64,000 nt of DNA from contig CAWIJO010000009.1 in assembly GCA_963836355.1 (NCBI GenBank), forward strand, positions 222,925 to 286,924, in the 5' to 3' direction. Made by a program: the position numbers and the translations under genes. The notes beneath the pieces are model-generated. The model did no database searches. It was not told the DNA's origin and saw only the letters and a list, made by a program, of their open reading frames with translations. The first letter of the stretch is position 1. Each line of letters begins with the position of its first letter. Positions 9,735-18,227 of this stretch are shown piece by piece. This DNA comes from Palsa-506 sp963836355. GTDB taxonomy: Bacteria > Actinomycetota > Actinomycetes > Streptosporangiales > Streptosporangiaceae.

Positions 9735-9890
9735 TTTGACGACGGTGACCTGCCGTCGTTATGGTATGGCCACCCGGGCCGCCGGCCTGGGCGGTTCGGC
9801 TGCAGCGAAGCCGGTGAGATGCCGGCACTGTCCCGCAACGGTGATGCCCTCTTCCGGGGATGAGTCCGGACGCCTGCGCTGAGCTAGCGA
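9735..9890 (+). promoter_or_regulatory. Cobalamin riboswitch
   Basis: The conserved B12 core is present in order: gaagccggtgagatgccggc, then actgtcccgcaac, then agtccgga about 27 nt later. It sits about 30-180 nt upstream of btuC on the same strand, with the btuC ribosome site (ggaggaagg, 9902-9910) just after it. Adenosylcobalamin binding should repress the uptake operon. Whether it acts on translation or transcription cannot be told; no U-tract terminator is visible, which favours sequestration of the ribosome site. Confidence 0.92.
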
Positions 9891-9917
9891 ATTCGGACCT
9901 CGGAGGAAGGTCGATTC

Positions 9918-11099
9918 GTGCGCGATCTCCGCGCAGTCAAGCGGCCCGCCTCCCGGCGGCGGGCCGGGAATGCCCCGTTCCCGACCCCTGCCTCGGCCCG
10001 GGCCCCGTCCACGTCTATGTCCCGGGCGGCGGCCGCCGCTGACGGTGACCGGCACCGTACTTCCGTGCCCGGTGGCCGGCTCCCGTTGTCAGTAGTCCTG
10101 CCCGGCTGCGCGCTGCTGCTCGCCGTCGTCATGACCGCGGCGGTCGGCAGCGGGCCGGTACCGCTGAGTCCCGCCTCCGTCTGGGATGTCGTGCTGAGCC
10201 ACCTTGCTGGTCATCCGGCGCAGAGCGTCGCCGGGGAGATCGTCTGGGAAATCCGCCTGCCCCGGGTGCTCCTTGCGGCCCTGATCGGGGCTGCCCTGAC
10301 CACAGCAGGCACCGTGGTCCAGGTCCTCGTGCGCAACGCGCTGGCCGATCCGTTCCTGCTCGGGATCTCATCCGGCGCCAGCGTGGGCGCCACCGCAGTG
10401 CTGCTGTTCGGGGCACTGGCCTCGCTGGGCTTGTGGGCGATCTCGGCGGGCAGCATCATCGGCGCGCTGGTGGCGATGCTGAGCGTCTTCGCGGTCGCGC
10501 GCCAGCACGGGCGGCTCGCCCCGACGCAGCTGATCTTGTGCGGCGTGGTGATGGCCGCGTTCTATGAGGCGATCACCAGCTTCCTGATCTTCCGGGGCAA
10601 CCCGCAGGCAACCCAGTCGGTGCTGTTCTGGCTGCTCGGCTCGTTTGGCCTGGCCTCCTGGCCGCAGCTGCCGATCCCGGCGGTGGTGCTGCTGGCCGCG
10701 ATGGCGTACCTGCTGGCGCAGGCCCGCTCGCTGAACGCACTGGCGATGGGACCGGAGGCCGCGCCGTCGCTGGGCGTTGACGTACGGCTGCTGCGCAGGA
10801 ACCTGTTCATCGTCAGCTCGCTGATCGCCGGCGTGGCGGTCGCGGTCAGCGGCGTGATCGGGTTCGTCGGCCTGGTCGTCCCGCATATCGTCCGGCTGCT
10901 TGTCGGCTCGGATCACCGCCGGGCGCTGCCCGCCGGAGTGCTCATCGGGGCATCGTTCATGGTGCTGGCCGATTTGCTGGCCCGCACGATCGTGGCGCCG
11001 CAGGAGATGCCGATCGGCGTGATCACAGCATTCATCGGCGCGCCCACGCTGCTGTTCCTGATCCGCCGGCGACCCTATCTGTACGGGGCCGCGGAATGA
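9918..11099 (+). CDS. btuC: Vitamin B12 ABC transporter permease BtuC
   Basis: FecCD/BtuC-family permease, 393 residues, with about ten hydrophobic helices after a 55-residue Arg/Ala-rich N-terminus. Family motifs: EIRLPRVLLAALIGAALTTAG, VRNALADPFLLGISSGAS, GVVMAAFYEA, a cytoplasmic coupling region (LGVDVRLLRRNLFIV), and GVIGFVGLVVPHIVRLLVG. GTG 9918 is supported by the ggaggaagg site 7 nt upstream. It overlaps btuD by four bases (ATGA). The riboswitch upstream fixes the substrate as a corrinoid, although FecCD permeases also carry iron siderophores or haem. Confidence 0.92.
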   Translation: MRDLRAVKRPASRRRAGNAPFPTPASARAPSTSMSRAAAAADGDRHRTSVPGGRLPLSVVLPGCALLLAVVMTAAVGSGPVPLSPASVWDVVLSHLAGHPAQSVAGEIVWEIRLPRVLLAALIGAALTTAGTVVQVLVRNALADPFLLGISSGASVGATAVLLFGALASLGLWAISAGSIIGALVAMLSVFAVARQHGRLAPTQLILCGVVMAAFYEAITSFLIFRGNPQATQSVLFWLLGSFGLASWPQLPIPAVVLLAAMAYLLAQARSLNALAMGPEAAPSLGVDVRLLRRNLFIVSSLIAGVAVAVSGVIGFVGLVVPHIVRLLVGSDHRRALPAGVLIGASFMVLADLLARTIVAPQEMPIGVITAFIGAPTLLFLIRRRPYLYGAAE

Positions 11100-11959
11100 G
11101 CCTCGAACTGCGCGGCCTGTCCGTGGAAATCGCCGGCCGGCGGATCGTGTCCGGCATCACGCTGCGCATCGCCGACGGGCAGTTCGCCGGCCTGATCGGG
11201 CCGAACGGCAGCGGGAAATCCACGATTCTCAAGGCCATCTACCGGGTCCACCGCCCGGCCGCCGGCGCCGTGCTCGTCAACGGTACGGACCTGCACCAGA
11301 TGCGGCCCAGGATGGCCGCGCGGCGGGTAGCCGTGGTGACCCAGGAAAACCTGGTGGACTTCGGCTTTACGGTCCGCGAGCTGGTACTGGTCGGCCGCAC
11401 GCCGCACAAGGGGCCTTTCGACCGGGACAACGAGGACGACCAGGCGATCGCCGCAGATGCGATGGAGCGGACCGGCTGCGCGGATCTGGGCAGCCGCAGC
11501 TACCAGAGCCTGTCCGGCGGTGAGAAGCAGCGGGTGCTGGTCGCCCGCGCCCTCGCCCAGGGCGCGGACCACCTGATCCTGGACGAGCCGACCAACCATC
11601 TCGACATCCGCTACCAGATCGCCATCCTGGAGCTGGTGGCCGGCCTCGGCGTCACCGTGCTCGCCGCACTGCACGACCTCAATCTCGCCGCGCTGTTCTG
11701 CGACACCGTGCACGTGCTGGCCGGCGGGCAGCTGATCGCGGCGGAATCCCCGGCCGAAGTGATCACGCCCGAGATCGTCCACGCCGCTTACGGCGCCGAC
11801 GTCCTCATCATCGGCCACCCCGACACCGGCACGCCCCAGCTGCTGCCGCGCCGCCTGGCCGAGGGCAGCCGGGCCGCGGGACGTCCTGCCGCCCGGATGC
11901 CGGGGCCTGGCCTGCACGGCCATGCCCCGGACGCTGAACGAAAGGCCCCCCATGCTTGA
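11096..11959 (+). CDS. btuD: Vitamin B12 ABC transporter ATPase BtuD
   Basis: 287-residue FecE/BtuD-type ATPase. Walker A GPNGSGKST (35-43), Q-loop VVTQEN, signature LSGGEKQR, Walker B LILDEPTNHLD and the switch histidine in AALHDLN are all intact. It powers uptake through BtuC at the cytoplasmic face. Its start overlaps the btuC stop, and its tail overlaps the likely btuF start, so the three genes are translationally coupled. The last 25 residues are Pro/Arg-rich and probably dispensable. Confidence 0.93.
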   Translation: MSLELRGLSVEIAGRRIVSGITLRIADGQFAGLIGPNGSGKSTILKAIYRVHRPAAGAVLVNGTDLHQMRPRMAARRVAVVTQENLVDFGFTVRELVLVGRTPHKGPFDRDNEDDQAIAADAMERTGCADLGSRSYQSLSGGEKQRVLVARALAQGADHLILDEPTNHLDIRYQIAILELVAGLGVTVLAALHDLNLAALFCDTVHVLAGGQLIAAESPAEVITPEIVHAAYGADVLIIGHPDTGTPQLLPRRLAEGSRAAGRPAARMPGPGLHGHAPDAERKAPHA

Positions 11960-13028
11960 CGCCAGCTCGCGCCGCCGCGACCGGCGCCGGAGCCCCCGTT
12001 ATCCTGCTATTCCATTCTTTGCCTTGCTCCTGGCCAGCGCCGCCGCACTGGCCGGATGCGGCAGCAACGCGGGCACCGCGACCGCCGGACAGCCGGCCGG
12101 GCCGGCCAGCGCCGCCTACCCGGTAACCGTGCGAAGCTGCGGCACGCCGGTCACCATCACGAGCGCGCCGAAGCGCGCTGTCTCCAACGACATCAACGCC
12201 ACCGAGGACATGCTCGCGCTTGGCCTGCAATCCCAGATGGCCGGCGACTTCGGCGTCACCGGCGACGGGCCGGCCGGGCAGCCAGTGCCCGGCCAGTACC
12301 TGAGTGCGTTCCACCAGGTCCGGGACGTCTCACCGGATTACTTCACACTGGAGAACCTGGTAGAGCTGCACCCTGACTTCCTGTTCGCCGGCTGGAACTA
12401 CGGCCTGCAGGTCGGCACCAACCTGACGCCCGGCCACCTGGCGAAATTCGGCATCAAGACCCTGGTGCTGAACGAGTCATGCGTGCACGTTGAGTCCGGC
12501 GACAAGCCAGCTTCCATCAACGACACCTACCAGGACCTGGCCAGCCTCGGCGCGATCTTCAACGTGCGCAGCCGCGCCCGGCAGGTCATCGCGCAGATGA
12601 AGGCCCAGGTGGCAGCCACCCGCGCCAAGGTAGCCAGCCTCGAGCCGGTGTCCGTCTTCGTGTACGACAGCGGGCAATCTGCGCCGTTTACCGCCCCCGG
12701 GCTCTCGATGCCCAATGCCCTGATCCAGCTTGGCGGCGGCACCAACATCTTCGCCAGCCTCAGCCAAAGCTGGACCTCGGTGTCCTGGGAGACAGTCGTC
12801 GCGCGCAAGCCGCAGTGCATCATCATCAACGACTACGGCACCCCGACCTGGCAGCAGAAGGAAAAATTCCTCAGCACCGACCCGGTGACCCGCAAGCTGC
12901 CCGCCGTCCGCAATGGGTGCATCCTGCACCTCAGCTACGACCAGCTCACCCCCGGCCCGCGCAACGCGCAGGCAGTCACCGCCATCGCCCGCTGGCTCCA
13001 TCCGCAGGCATTCGGGCAGTCCGGCTGA
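11952..13028 (+). CDS. btuF: Corrinoid-binding lipoprotein BtuF
   Basis: Periplasmic-binding-protein-like lipoprotein, about 358 residues. A charged N-terminus, a hydrophobic segment (FFALLLASAAALAGC) and a lipobox Cys (about 36) mark it as membrane-anchored outside. The mature part has the two-lobed class III fold: KRAVSNDINATEDMLALGL, DLASLGAIFNV, VSVFVYDSG, NALIQLGGGTNIFA, and WETVVARKPQCIIINDYG. The ATG at 11952 fits the signal peptide best; an in-frame ATG at 11922 would add ten residues. Third gene of the riboswitch operon. It delivers the ligand to BtuCD. Confidence 0.9.
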   Translation: MLDASSRRRDRRRSPRYPAIPFFALLLASAAALAGCGSNAGTATAGQPAGPASAAYPVTVRSCGTPVTITSAPKRAVSNDINATEDMLALGLQSQMAGDFGVTGDGPAGQPVPGQYLSAFHQVRDVSPDYFTLENLVELHPDFLFAGWNYGLQVGTNLTPGHLAKFGIKTLVLNESCVHVESGDKPASINDTYQDLASLGAIFNVRSRARQVIAQMKAQVAATRAKVASLEPVSVFVYDSGQSAPFTAPGLSMPNALIQLGGGTNIFASLSQSWTSVSWETVVARKPQCIIINDYGTPTWQQKEKFLSTDPVTRKLPAVRNGCILHLSYDQLTPGPRNAQAVTAIARWLHPQAFGQSG

Positions 13029-13087
13029 GCAGCGCAGACGTTCTCGCCTGCAGGTCCGTGATATCGCGTGCTGGCGGCATCCGGAGA

Positions 13088-13981
13088 TCAGCCCGGCGGC
13101 GCGACCCGGTGCACGGAACCACGGTGCTCGGCGGGCGCGCCGTCCGGGTGCAGCATGGCGGCGATAGCCTCGACGCCGTCGACCAAGCGGGGTCCGGGCC
13201 GTACCACGATCCCGTCGGCGTCGATGGCCCAGACTGGCAGGCCGGGCACCGCCAGGACCGCGGACAGTGCCTGCTCGATCGCGCCTGGCAGGTGGTAGCC
13301 GCACGGCGCGACTAGGAGGAGCTCCGGTTCCGCAGCGGCGATGGCGGTCCAGCTTGTCGGGACCGCTAGCTCGCCGGGCCGGGCGGCGACCGGCTGGCCG
13401 CCCGCCGCGCTGACGAGGTCGGGTATCCAGTGCCCGGCGGTGAACGGCGGATCGACCCACTCGACTACCGCGACCCTCGGGCGACGGCGGCCGGCGATTC
13501 TCGCCGCGGTGCGGGCAAGCCGGGCCCGCAGCTCGCCGACCAGGCGCTCGGCCTGGCCGGGCACGCCCGCTCGCTGCCCGACCGTCAGAATCGAGTCCAG
13601 CACCTCATCGAGCGAGCGCGGGTCCAGCGAGAGCACATCAGCCTGGCACCCCAGGTAGCTCAGGGCATCTTCGACGTGCCCGGACGGCAGTGCGCACACC
13701 CGGCACAGGTCCTGGGTCAAGATCAGGTCAGGTTTCAGGTCCGCCAGGGCCCGGGCGTGCAGGGTATAAAGATCCGCGCCGGCCGCGGTCTGCGCGCGGA
13801 CGTAGCTGTCGATCTCAGCAGGGGTCATCCCGCGGGTATCCCGGCCGCCCACCACGATGGCTTTCTCCGCGCGGGCGGCCGGGGGCTCGTCGCACTCGAA
13901 AGTGACGCCGACCAGGTCCTCGCCAAGGCCGAGCGCGTAGACAATCTCGGTTGCCGAGGGCAGCAGGGAGACCAGGCGCAC
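13088..13981 (-). CDS. Cobalamin-binding protein, BtuF-like without signal peptide
   Basis: A second class III binding-protein fold: VRLVSLLPSATEIVYALGLG, the conserved CDEPP and VGGRDTRGMTPAEID segment, LKPDLILTQDLCRVCALP, and AAAEPELLLVAPCGYHL. No export signal is visible if it starts at GTG 13981, which sits immediately before the first beta strand. Cytoplasmic versions of this family occur next to B12 genes in actinomycetes and are annotated as cobalamin-binding proteins; their role is unclear. It converges on btuF with a gap of about 60 bp. Its placement beside the riboswitch operon supports a corrinoid-related job. Confidence 0.8.
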   Translation of the reverse strand: MRLVSLLPSATEIVYALGLGEDLVGVTFECDEPPAARAEKAIVVGGRDTRGMTPAEIDSYVRAQTAAGADLYTLHARALADLKPDLILTQDLCRVCALPSGHVEDALSYLGCQADVLSLDPRSLDEVLDSILTVGQRAGVPGQAERLVGELRARLARTAARIAGRRRPRVAVVEWVDPPFTAGHWIPDLVSAAGGQPVAARPGELAVPTSWTAIAAAEPELLLVAPCGYHLPGAIEQALSAVLAVPGLPVWAIDADGIVVRPGPRLVDGVEAIAAMLHPDGAPAEHRGSVHRVAPPG

Positions 13982-14120
13982 GAGGCAAGCATAGGCACCG
14001 GCGTGCGCCGGCCCCGCCTGGTGCGAAACGTGCGGGGACTGCGTGCTGACACCGGCGGATGTCCGGCGCCGGCGGCAGCTGTTCTTCATCGGCGCCGACT
14101 GACAGGCCGGCCGCTTCAGC

Positions 14121-14158
14121 GGGTCCGGGTCCGGGTCCGGGTCCGGGTCCGGGTCCGG
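14121..14158. repeat. Hexanucleotide repeat (gggtcc)6
   Basis: Six consecutive gggtcc units at the point where the MDMPI-like remnant loses similarity. On the minus strand it reads as a Gly-Pro dipeptide repeat. Slippage here is a plausible cause of the truncation. Confidence 0.85.
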
Positions 14159-14355
14159 CGAGCATGCTATGCACGCGGCCGACAGTTATCCGCACGTGAA
14201 ACAGTGGTCCCCGACCGTCCCCGACCGTCCACGGCGGGCACGGGCTGGGGCGGGGCGAAGCTGGCCTCATCAGCGCCCGAGATAGCCTGTGACAGGCGTT
14301 CGGCCTCCGCCCGGAACGCGTCGATGACCACGCCCGATGCCACCAGCTTGACCAT
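14121..14355 (-). pseudogene. N-terminal remnant of a mycothiol-dependent maleylpyruvate isomerase-like protein
   Basis: From ATG 14355 one frame gives MVKLVASGVVIDAFRAEAER, LSQAISGADEASF. The continuation CPPWTVGD, then LFHVRITVGRVHSML, is in another frame. These are the first helices of the DinB-like MDMPI family (PCPxWTVxDLxxHV). The frame break coincides with a duplicated ggtcggggac, and the gene then dissolves into a hexamer repeat. No catalytic C-terminal domain follows. The upstream frame to 14454 is probably non-coding. Confidence 0.6.
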
Positions 14356-14487
14356 ACCCGCGGCCGGGGCCGCTCGATGCCTGCTGCCGCGCGTGCCGCC
14401 AGCATTTACCCGCTGCACGGATATGAGCGCACGTTCAGTCAGCCACGCTGCCATGCTGATCCGGTGCCGGCCGGCGGAACGCGCCAG

Positions 14488-15111
14488 TCAGGTCCGGCCA
14501 CCGAGGCGGGCTGGCAGCTTCCCGGCCGCACGGGACGTGGCAGCCGGATCAGCCGGGCATTTGCGGATCGTGTCGCCGGGACGGACGGTTCCGGATACAA
14601 CGATCCTTGCATTCAGGCCGCGCAGCCGCAGCTCGCGGCCGGCCCGGGAGTTAACGAACCGCCACGCGTCCTCGCCGAACCGGGCGGCGAACTTAGCGCA
14701 GCCCAGGTGCGGCTGGTCAGTAACCTCGATGACCGCCGAGCCCAGCGCGAGCCGGGTGCCGGGCGGCAGGTTAACGGGACTCAGGTCGAGATCGACATAG
14801 AGCTGGTCACCGGCCAGCATGCGCCGGCCGGGGTCCTGGGCGACGAGCAGGGCAGCACGGGAGTTCATCACGGTCAGCTGCATGTCTGGATGTGGCGATC
14901 CGTCGGCTGTGCGCTTGCTGCCTCGCACCGGCCAGGTATCGCCAGCGAGGCCGACATCCACATCGAGCGCGGCCTCGGCCAGCACCTCGCGCTCGTCGAC
15001 GACGGGCCGGCGCACAACCAACTCGACCGTGCCGCCGTCTGACGGCGAATCCCGCACATCGCCCAGGCCGGCCTCCAGTTCGGCGGTGCTGAGCTGCTTC
15101 ACCCTTGCCAT
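14488..15111 (-). CDS. MOSC-domain protein
   Basis: 207 residues with the MOSC arrangement: N-terminal beta strands (GTVELVVRRPVVDEREVLAE), a central GLAGDTW, MNSRAALLVA, GDQLYVDLDLSPVNLPPGTRLALG, the conserved ITDQPHLGCAKF-like segment (VTDQPHLGCAKFAARFG, whose Cys is the expected sulfur or Mo-cofactor ligand), and GLNARIVVSGTVRPGD near the end. MOSC proteins carry sulfur or bind Mo cofactor. No molybdenum enzyme lies nearby, so its partner is unknown. Complete, with ATG start. Confidence 0.87.
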   Translation of the reverse strand: MARVKQLSTAELEAGLGDVRDSPSDGGTVELVVRRPVVDEREVLAEAALDVDVGLAGDTWPVRGSKRTADGSPHPDMQLTVMNSRAALLVAQDPGRRMLAGDQLYVDLDLSPVNLPPGTRLALGSAVIEVTDQPHLGCAKFAARFGEDAWRFVNSRAGRELRLRGLNARIVVSGTVRPGDTIRKCPADPAATSRAAGKLPARLGGRT

Positions 15112-15309
15112 GATGTCGTCTCTAGAGTCCGGACACGACCCATTTTCGGGGTGACGAGTTCGAGGCCGGAGCCAGCGCGCTGGGCAGAGTCTCAGGTTTG
15201 CCGCCTGCGGCGGCCGGGCCGGCCGGGCTAACGCGAGCTCCCCGGAGTCCGCGTACTCAACCGCCCGCAGCTGCAGGCTGCCCTCGCCGGCCGGGCGTGG
15301 GTACCTGAT

Positions 15310-15765
15310 TCACCTGGCGGGGGCCGGGTCGCGACCTGCGGCGGCCAGCGGCAGCCGTTCACACGCCGGGCAGTACCTGGTCTCCGGTATCTCGGCCAGC
15401 CTCGCCGTGGCGATAGCGGTGCCGCACTGCTCGCACCAGCCGAAACGCCCGGCCGCCAGCCGCGTCAGCGCGGCCTCGGTCTCAGCCAGCGCGAACCGCT
15501 CGGCGACAGCGCGGTGCAGGATCGTGCTCGCCCGCCGCCGAGCCGCCCGGCGTGCGCCCCGGCCGCGGGCGGCGTCCGCAGCGGCTTCCTCGGCATCGTG
15601 GTAGGCAACGGAGAACACGGTGACCCGCTCCAGCTGCTCCTTCCAGCGGAACCCGAGCAGCGCACGCCACCGGGGCAGCGCCGCCGGGTGCAGGTGCCGC
15701 GCCTCGGCCGCCAGGCTGCGCCGTGCTGCGGCGGGCGGTGGGAAGATAGCTAGATCGGCCGTCAT
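15310..15765 (-). CDS. TraR/DksA-type zinc-finger protein
   Basis: About 151 residues from ATG 15765, which has aaagga eight bases upstream; an in-frame start at 15897 is less likely. An N-terminal helical region (HDAEEAAADAARGRGARRAARRRA) precedes a C4 zinc finger, CEQCGTAI, then YCPACERLPLA. The spacing fits the DksA/TraR finger. Such proteins can enter the RNA polymerase secondary channel. The coiled-coil tip Asp residues of true DksA are not obvious, so the function remains open. Confidence 0.75.
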   Translation of the reverse strand: MTADLAIFPPPAAARRSLAAEARHLHPAALPRWRALLGFRWKEQLERVTVFSVAYHDAEEAAADAARGRGARRAARRRASTILHRAVAERFALAETEAALTRLAAGRFGWCEQCGTAIATARLAEIPETRYCPACERLPLAAAGRDPAPAR

Positions 15766-16189
15766 CAGCGTTCCTTTCCCTCTTTTGTGCGCACGCCTCC
15801 GGTCGCGCGCGCCGGCTGCAAGGTCCAGCAGATCGCTGTTTCCTGAATGCCAGCTGAAGCCGACGCTGGCAGGCTGCTGTGAATGCCGCTGTGACACCGA
15901 GCCGACCGAAACGGACTCCCCGGACGCTGACGCCGTGACTCGGCGCCAAGCATGTTCTTAGTTGGCAGGGTTGCCGTATTCGGCGTGGTGCGCTGGCGCC
16001 AGCCGAAGCTCCCGGTCGAGTGCCTCCCCGGTAGGCGACGCAGCCTCGCAGGAACTGAGGCCAGGGAGGAACGGCGACTGCCGGGTCAATCTGCTCGGGG
16101 AGCAGGCCCCAGAGTTCTGGATGATGCCAGCACAGGTCGTGGCCGCTGCTGTCGCTTCAGATTCAATGTCTTCGCCCGAACGGGGTGCC

Positions 16190-16393
16190 AGGCGGCTGGC
16201 TGCCATCGGCCCGGATGAGCTGGCTCGCCGCCTGCTGGCCCGGGCCTCAACCACCCAACCACCCGCCTGCTCCCGTGCTGGCCATGTGGGCGAGATCGTC
16301 GTGCATGGCGAGGACATCCGCCGCCCCCTCGGCCAGGAGCACCAGTCACCAGAGGCCGCCCTGGTGGCACTCCCCGCGGCTAAGCTTTGCCGG
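16190..16393 (+). pseudogene. C-terminal fragment of a TIGR03083-like (MDMPI-type) protein
   Basis: The reading frame contains RRLAAIGPDELARRLLAR, then the diagnostic GHVGEIVVHGEDIRRPLG. It lacks the N-terminal domain and is joined in frame to the following gene at the GTG at 16394. The 230 bases before it (from 15962) are open but look non-coding. Confidence 0.55.
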
Positions 16394-17137
16394 GTGCCCG
16401 CTCAGCTGATCACTGCAGTCGCTCTCTACGGCACCAAGACCGGCGAGGTCAAGAAGTTGCTGGAGACCGTGCAGGCACTGCTCAGCGAGAGCCTGCGCGG
16501 CGGATTCCGTCCCTACACGCTCGACCAGGTACATGGCACCGTGGTCAGGCTGGACGGAGTGGCAGATGCGCGGACGGGAATGATCGTCAACCGGCGCTAC
16601 CTTGAGGTCACTGGCATCCCGCGCGCGATGGATCATGCCCGGGCACTGGAGATCCTTGCTGCTGGTCTCACGCCCCCGCTGAGCATCCGCATCGGCGGCT
16701 ACGGACCGGACACCCCGGCATCGTTCTCAAGCCGCGGACAGCATCCGTATGAGCGGATGTTCTCCGTGCAGGGGAATGCGTTCGTCCTGGTGGGATGGCC
16801 TCTGAGCACGGTGACAGCCGGCATTTCACCCGGACCGCTTGATGAACTTCGCCGGGCGATGAGCGAGGCGAACATTTTGCACTGGTACCACGAGCCGGTC
16901 GCCGATGTCGACAATGACTTCCATCTTGTCGTCGGCCACCACGATGGCGTCCCGGAGCATGAGGCGAAGGATGCGGTACGCGGCGTACGCGCCTATCTGG
17001 CACAGCATCCTGTCCAGGTAGAGGTGGGCGCCGATCAGATGACCATCATTGCCGCGGACTCGCCGACGCTAGCGCCCGCGCAGTTCATTGGCCGGCTTCC
17101 GGTGGAACCTGCGGATATCGTGAACTTGTACCGCTAG
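16394..17137 (+). CDS. Hypothetical protein, possible 2H phosphoesterase-like
   Basis: About 247 residues starting MPAQLITAVALYGT. It contains HGTVVRLDG (an HxT motif) and, much later, DNDFHLVVGHH, which could supply the second His motif of LigT/2'-5' RNA ligase-like proteins. The second motif is not canonical, so this is a weak assignment. No ribosome site precedes the GTG, and the frame is open upstream through a fragment of an unrelated family. The real product may therefore be a chimera or a protein deprived of its own promoter. Confidence 0.5.
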   Translation: MPAQLITAVALYGTKTGEVKKLLETVQALLSESLRGGFRPYTLDQVHGTVVRLDGVADARTGMIVNRRYLEVTGIPRAMDHARALEILAAGLTPPLSIRIGGYGPDTPASFSSRGQHPYERMFSVQGNAFVLVGWPLSTVTAGISPGPLDELRRAMSEANILHWYHEPVADVDNDFHLVVGHHDGVPEHEAKDAVRGVRAYLAQHPVQVEVGADQMTIIAADSPTLAPAQFIGRLPVEPADIVNLYR

Positions 17138-17437
17138 CGGCACATCATGACGGCCGGGCGCGACTGCCATCGCCAGCTCGCGCCAACAGGCGGAGCCCGG
17201 CCGGGGGCGATTGCCTAGCTTTCCTGCAGCCCTAGCGTGCCGTGGTGCCAGAAGACCGCAACACGGGCGTCCGACAGGAATTGCGGTACCTCACCGAGGT
17301 CGACCACCACGACCACGAGGCGCTCGGCGCGCTGAATGGGGTCGACGGGCGCGGTGTAGGCATAGCCCGCTGTACCAGATCACGCTGGCGCCCGGGGAAC
17401 CCCACGACCGCAGGCGGCAGCGAGCCGCCGACTTGAC

Positions 17438-17487
17438 GCAACCATTTGATTGCCATAATATAGCAATCAAATGGTTGCTATATTATG
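17438..17487. promoter_or_regulatory. Two interlocking perfect inverted repeats (operator-like)
   Basis: A 50-bp AT-rich element with the exact order A-B-A'-B'. A is gcaaccatttgattgc (17438-17453), B is cataatata (17454-17462), A' is the perfect reverse complement of A (17463-17478) and B' that of B (17479-17487). Both A/A' (16 bp) and B/B' (9 bp) are perfect. It lies immediately upstream of the DUF2182 gene, whose likely ATG overlaps the end of B'. It is most simply a double operator for a dimeric regulator; in RNA it could form two competing hairpins. Confidence 0.75.
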
Positions 17488-18148
17488 CAAGTCCCTGTTC
17501 CGGTCAGGCCGCTGCGACGGCAGCCGCGCTGACAGCGACGCTCGGGCTCGCCGCCGCATCCTGGGTGATCGCGGTCCGGCAGATGAACGGGATGGACATG
17601 GGCGTGGCGACCCGGCTCGATTCGTTCACGTTCTTTGCCGCCCTGCAGGTGCCGATGATGGCAGCGATGATGCTGCCGGGCGCGGTTCCGGCAGTCCTGA
17701 GACGCGCCCATGCCAGCGGTGGAGTGCGCACCGTGCCGCTATTCGTCGGGTCGTACCTGGCCGTCTGGGCACTCCTGGGCGCCGCCGTGTTTGCGTTGTA
17801 CCGGCCGCACGGGCCTTTCGCGGCCGGCACGGCCACGATCGTGGCAGGTGTCTACGAGTTCACGCCGCTCAAGCAGCGCTTCCGCCGGCGCTGCCGGGAG
17901 AGCGTCCGTTCTGGATTCGAGTTCGGGCTCTGCTGCGCCGGCTCGAGCATCGGACTGATGCTGATGCTGGTGGCGCTGGGCGTCATGAGCGTCACCTGGA
18001 TGGCCGTGATCGCGGTCCTCGTCCTCGTCCAGAAGCTCCTGCCCGCGAAAACCGCCATCGACGTGCCGCTGGCGCTAGCGATCGTCGGACTGGGAATCCT
18101 GATCGTCATCCGCCCACATCAGTTCCCGGGCTCACGCCGCCGATGTGA
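17485..18148 (+). pseudogene. DUF2182 integral membrane protein (probable indels at both ends)
   Basis: The core frame shows ALTATLGLAAASWVIAVRQM, FAALQVPMMAAMMLPGAVP, VGSYLAVWALLGAAVFALY, YEFTPLKQRFRRRC, GFEFGLCCAGSSIGLMLM and VTWMAVIAVLVLVQKLLP. These are the DUF2182 (predicted metal-binding membrane protein) motifs. The first likely start, ATG 17485, is one base out of frame, and the natural end GLTPPM-stop (18148) is also out of frame. One missing G near 17508 and one near 18131 would restore it. As it stands, the frame runs without stop into the DUF899 gene. The double inverted repeat upstream suggests tight repression. Confidence 0.65.
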
Positions 18149-18227
18149 GACATCATCGGTGGCGCAGGCCACGCCAAGCCGTTGTAAAGACAAAAGACAA
18201 GCTGTAAACGACGAGAAGGAGCGAGCA

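Noticed and set aside
9735..13981. btuCDF considered as a siderophore or haem transporter
   Set aside because: The FecCD family alone would allow it, but the upstream cobalamin riboswitch makes corrinoid uptake much more likely.
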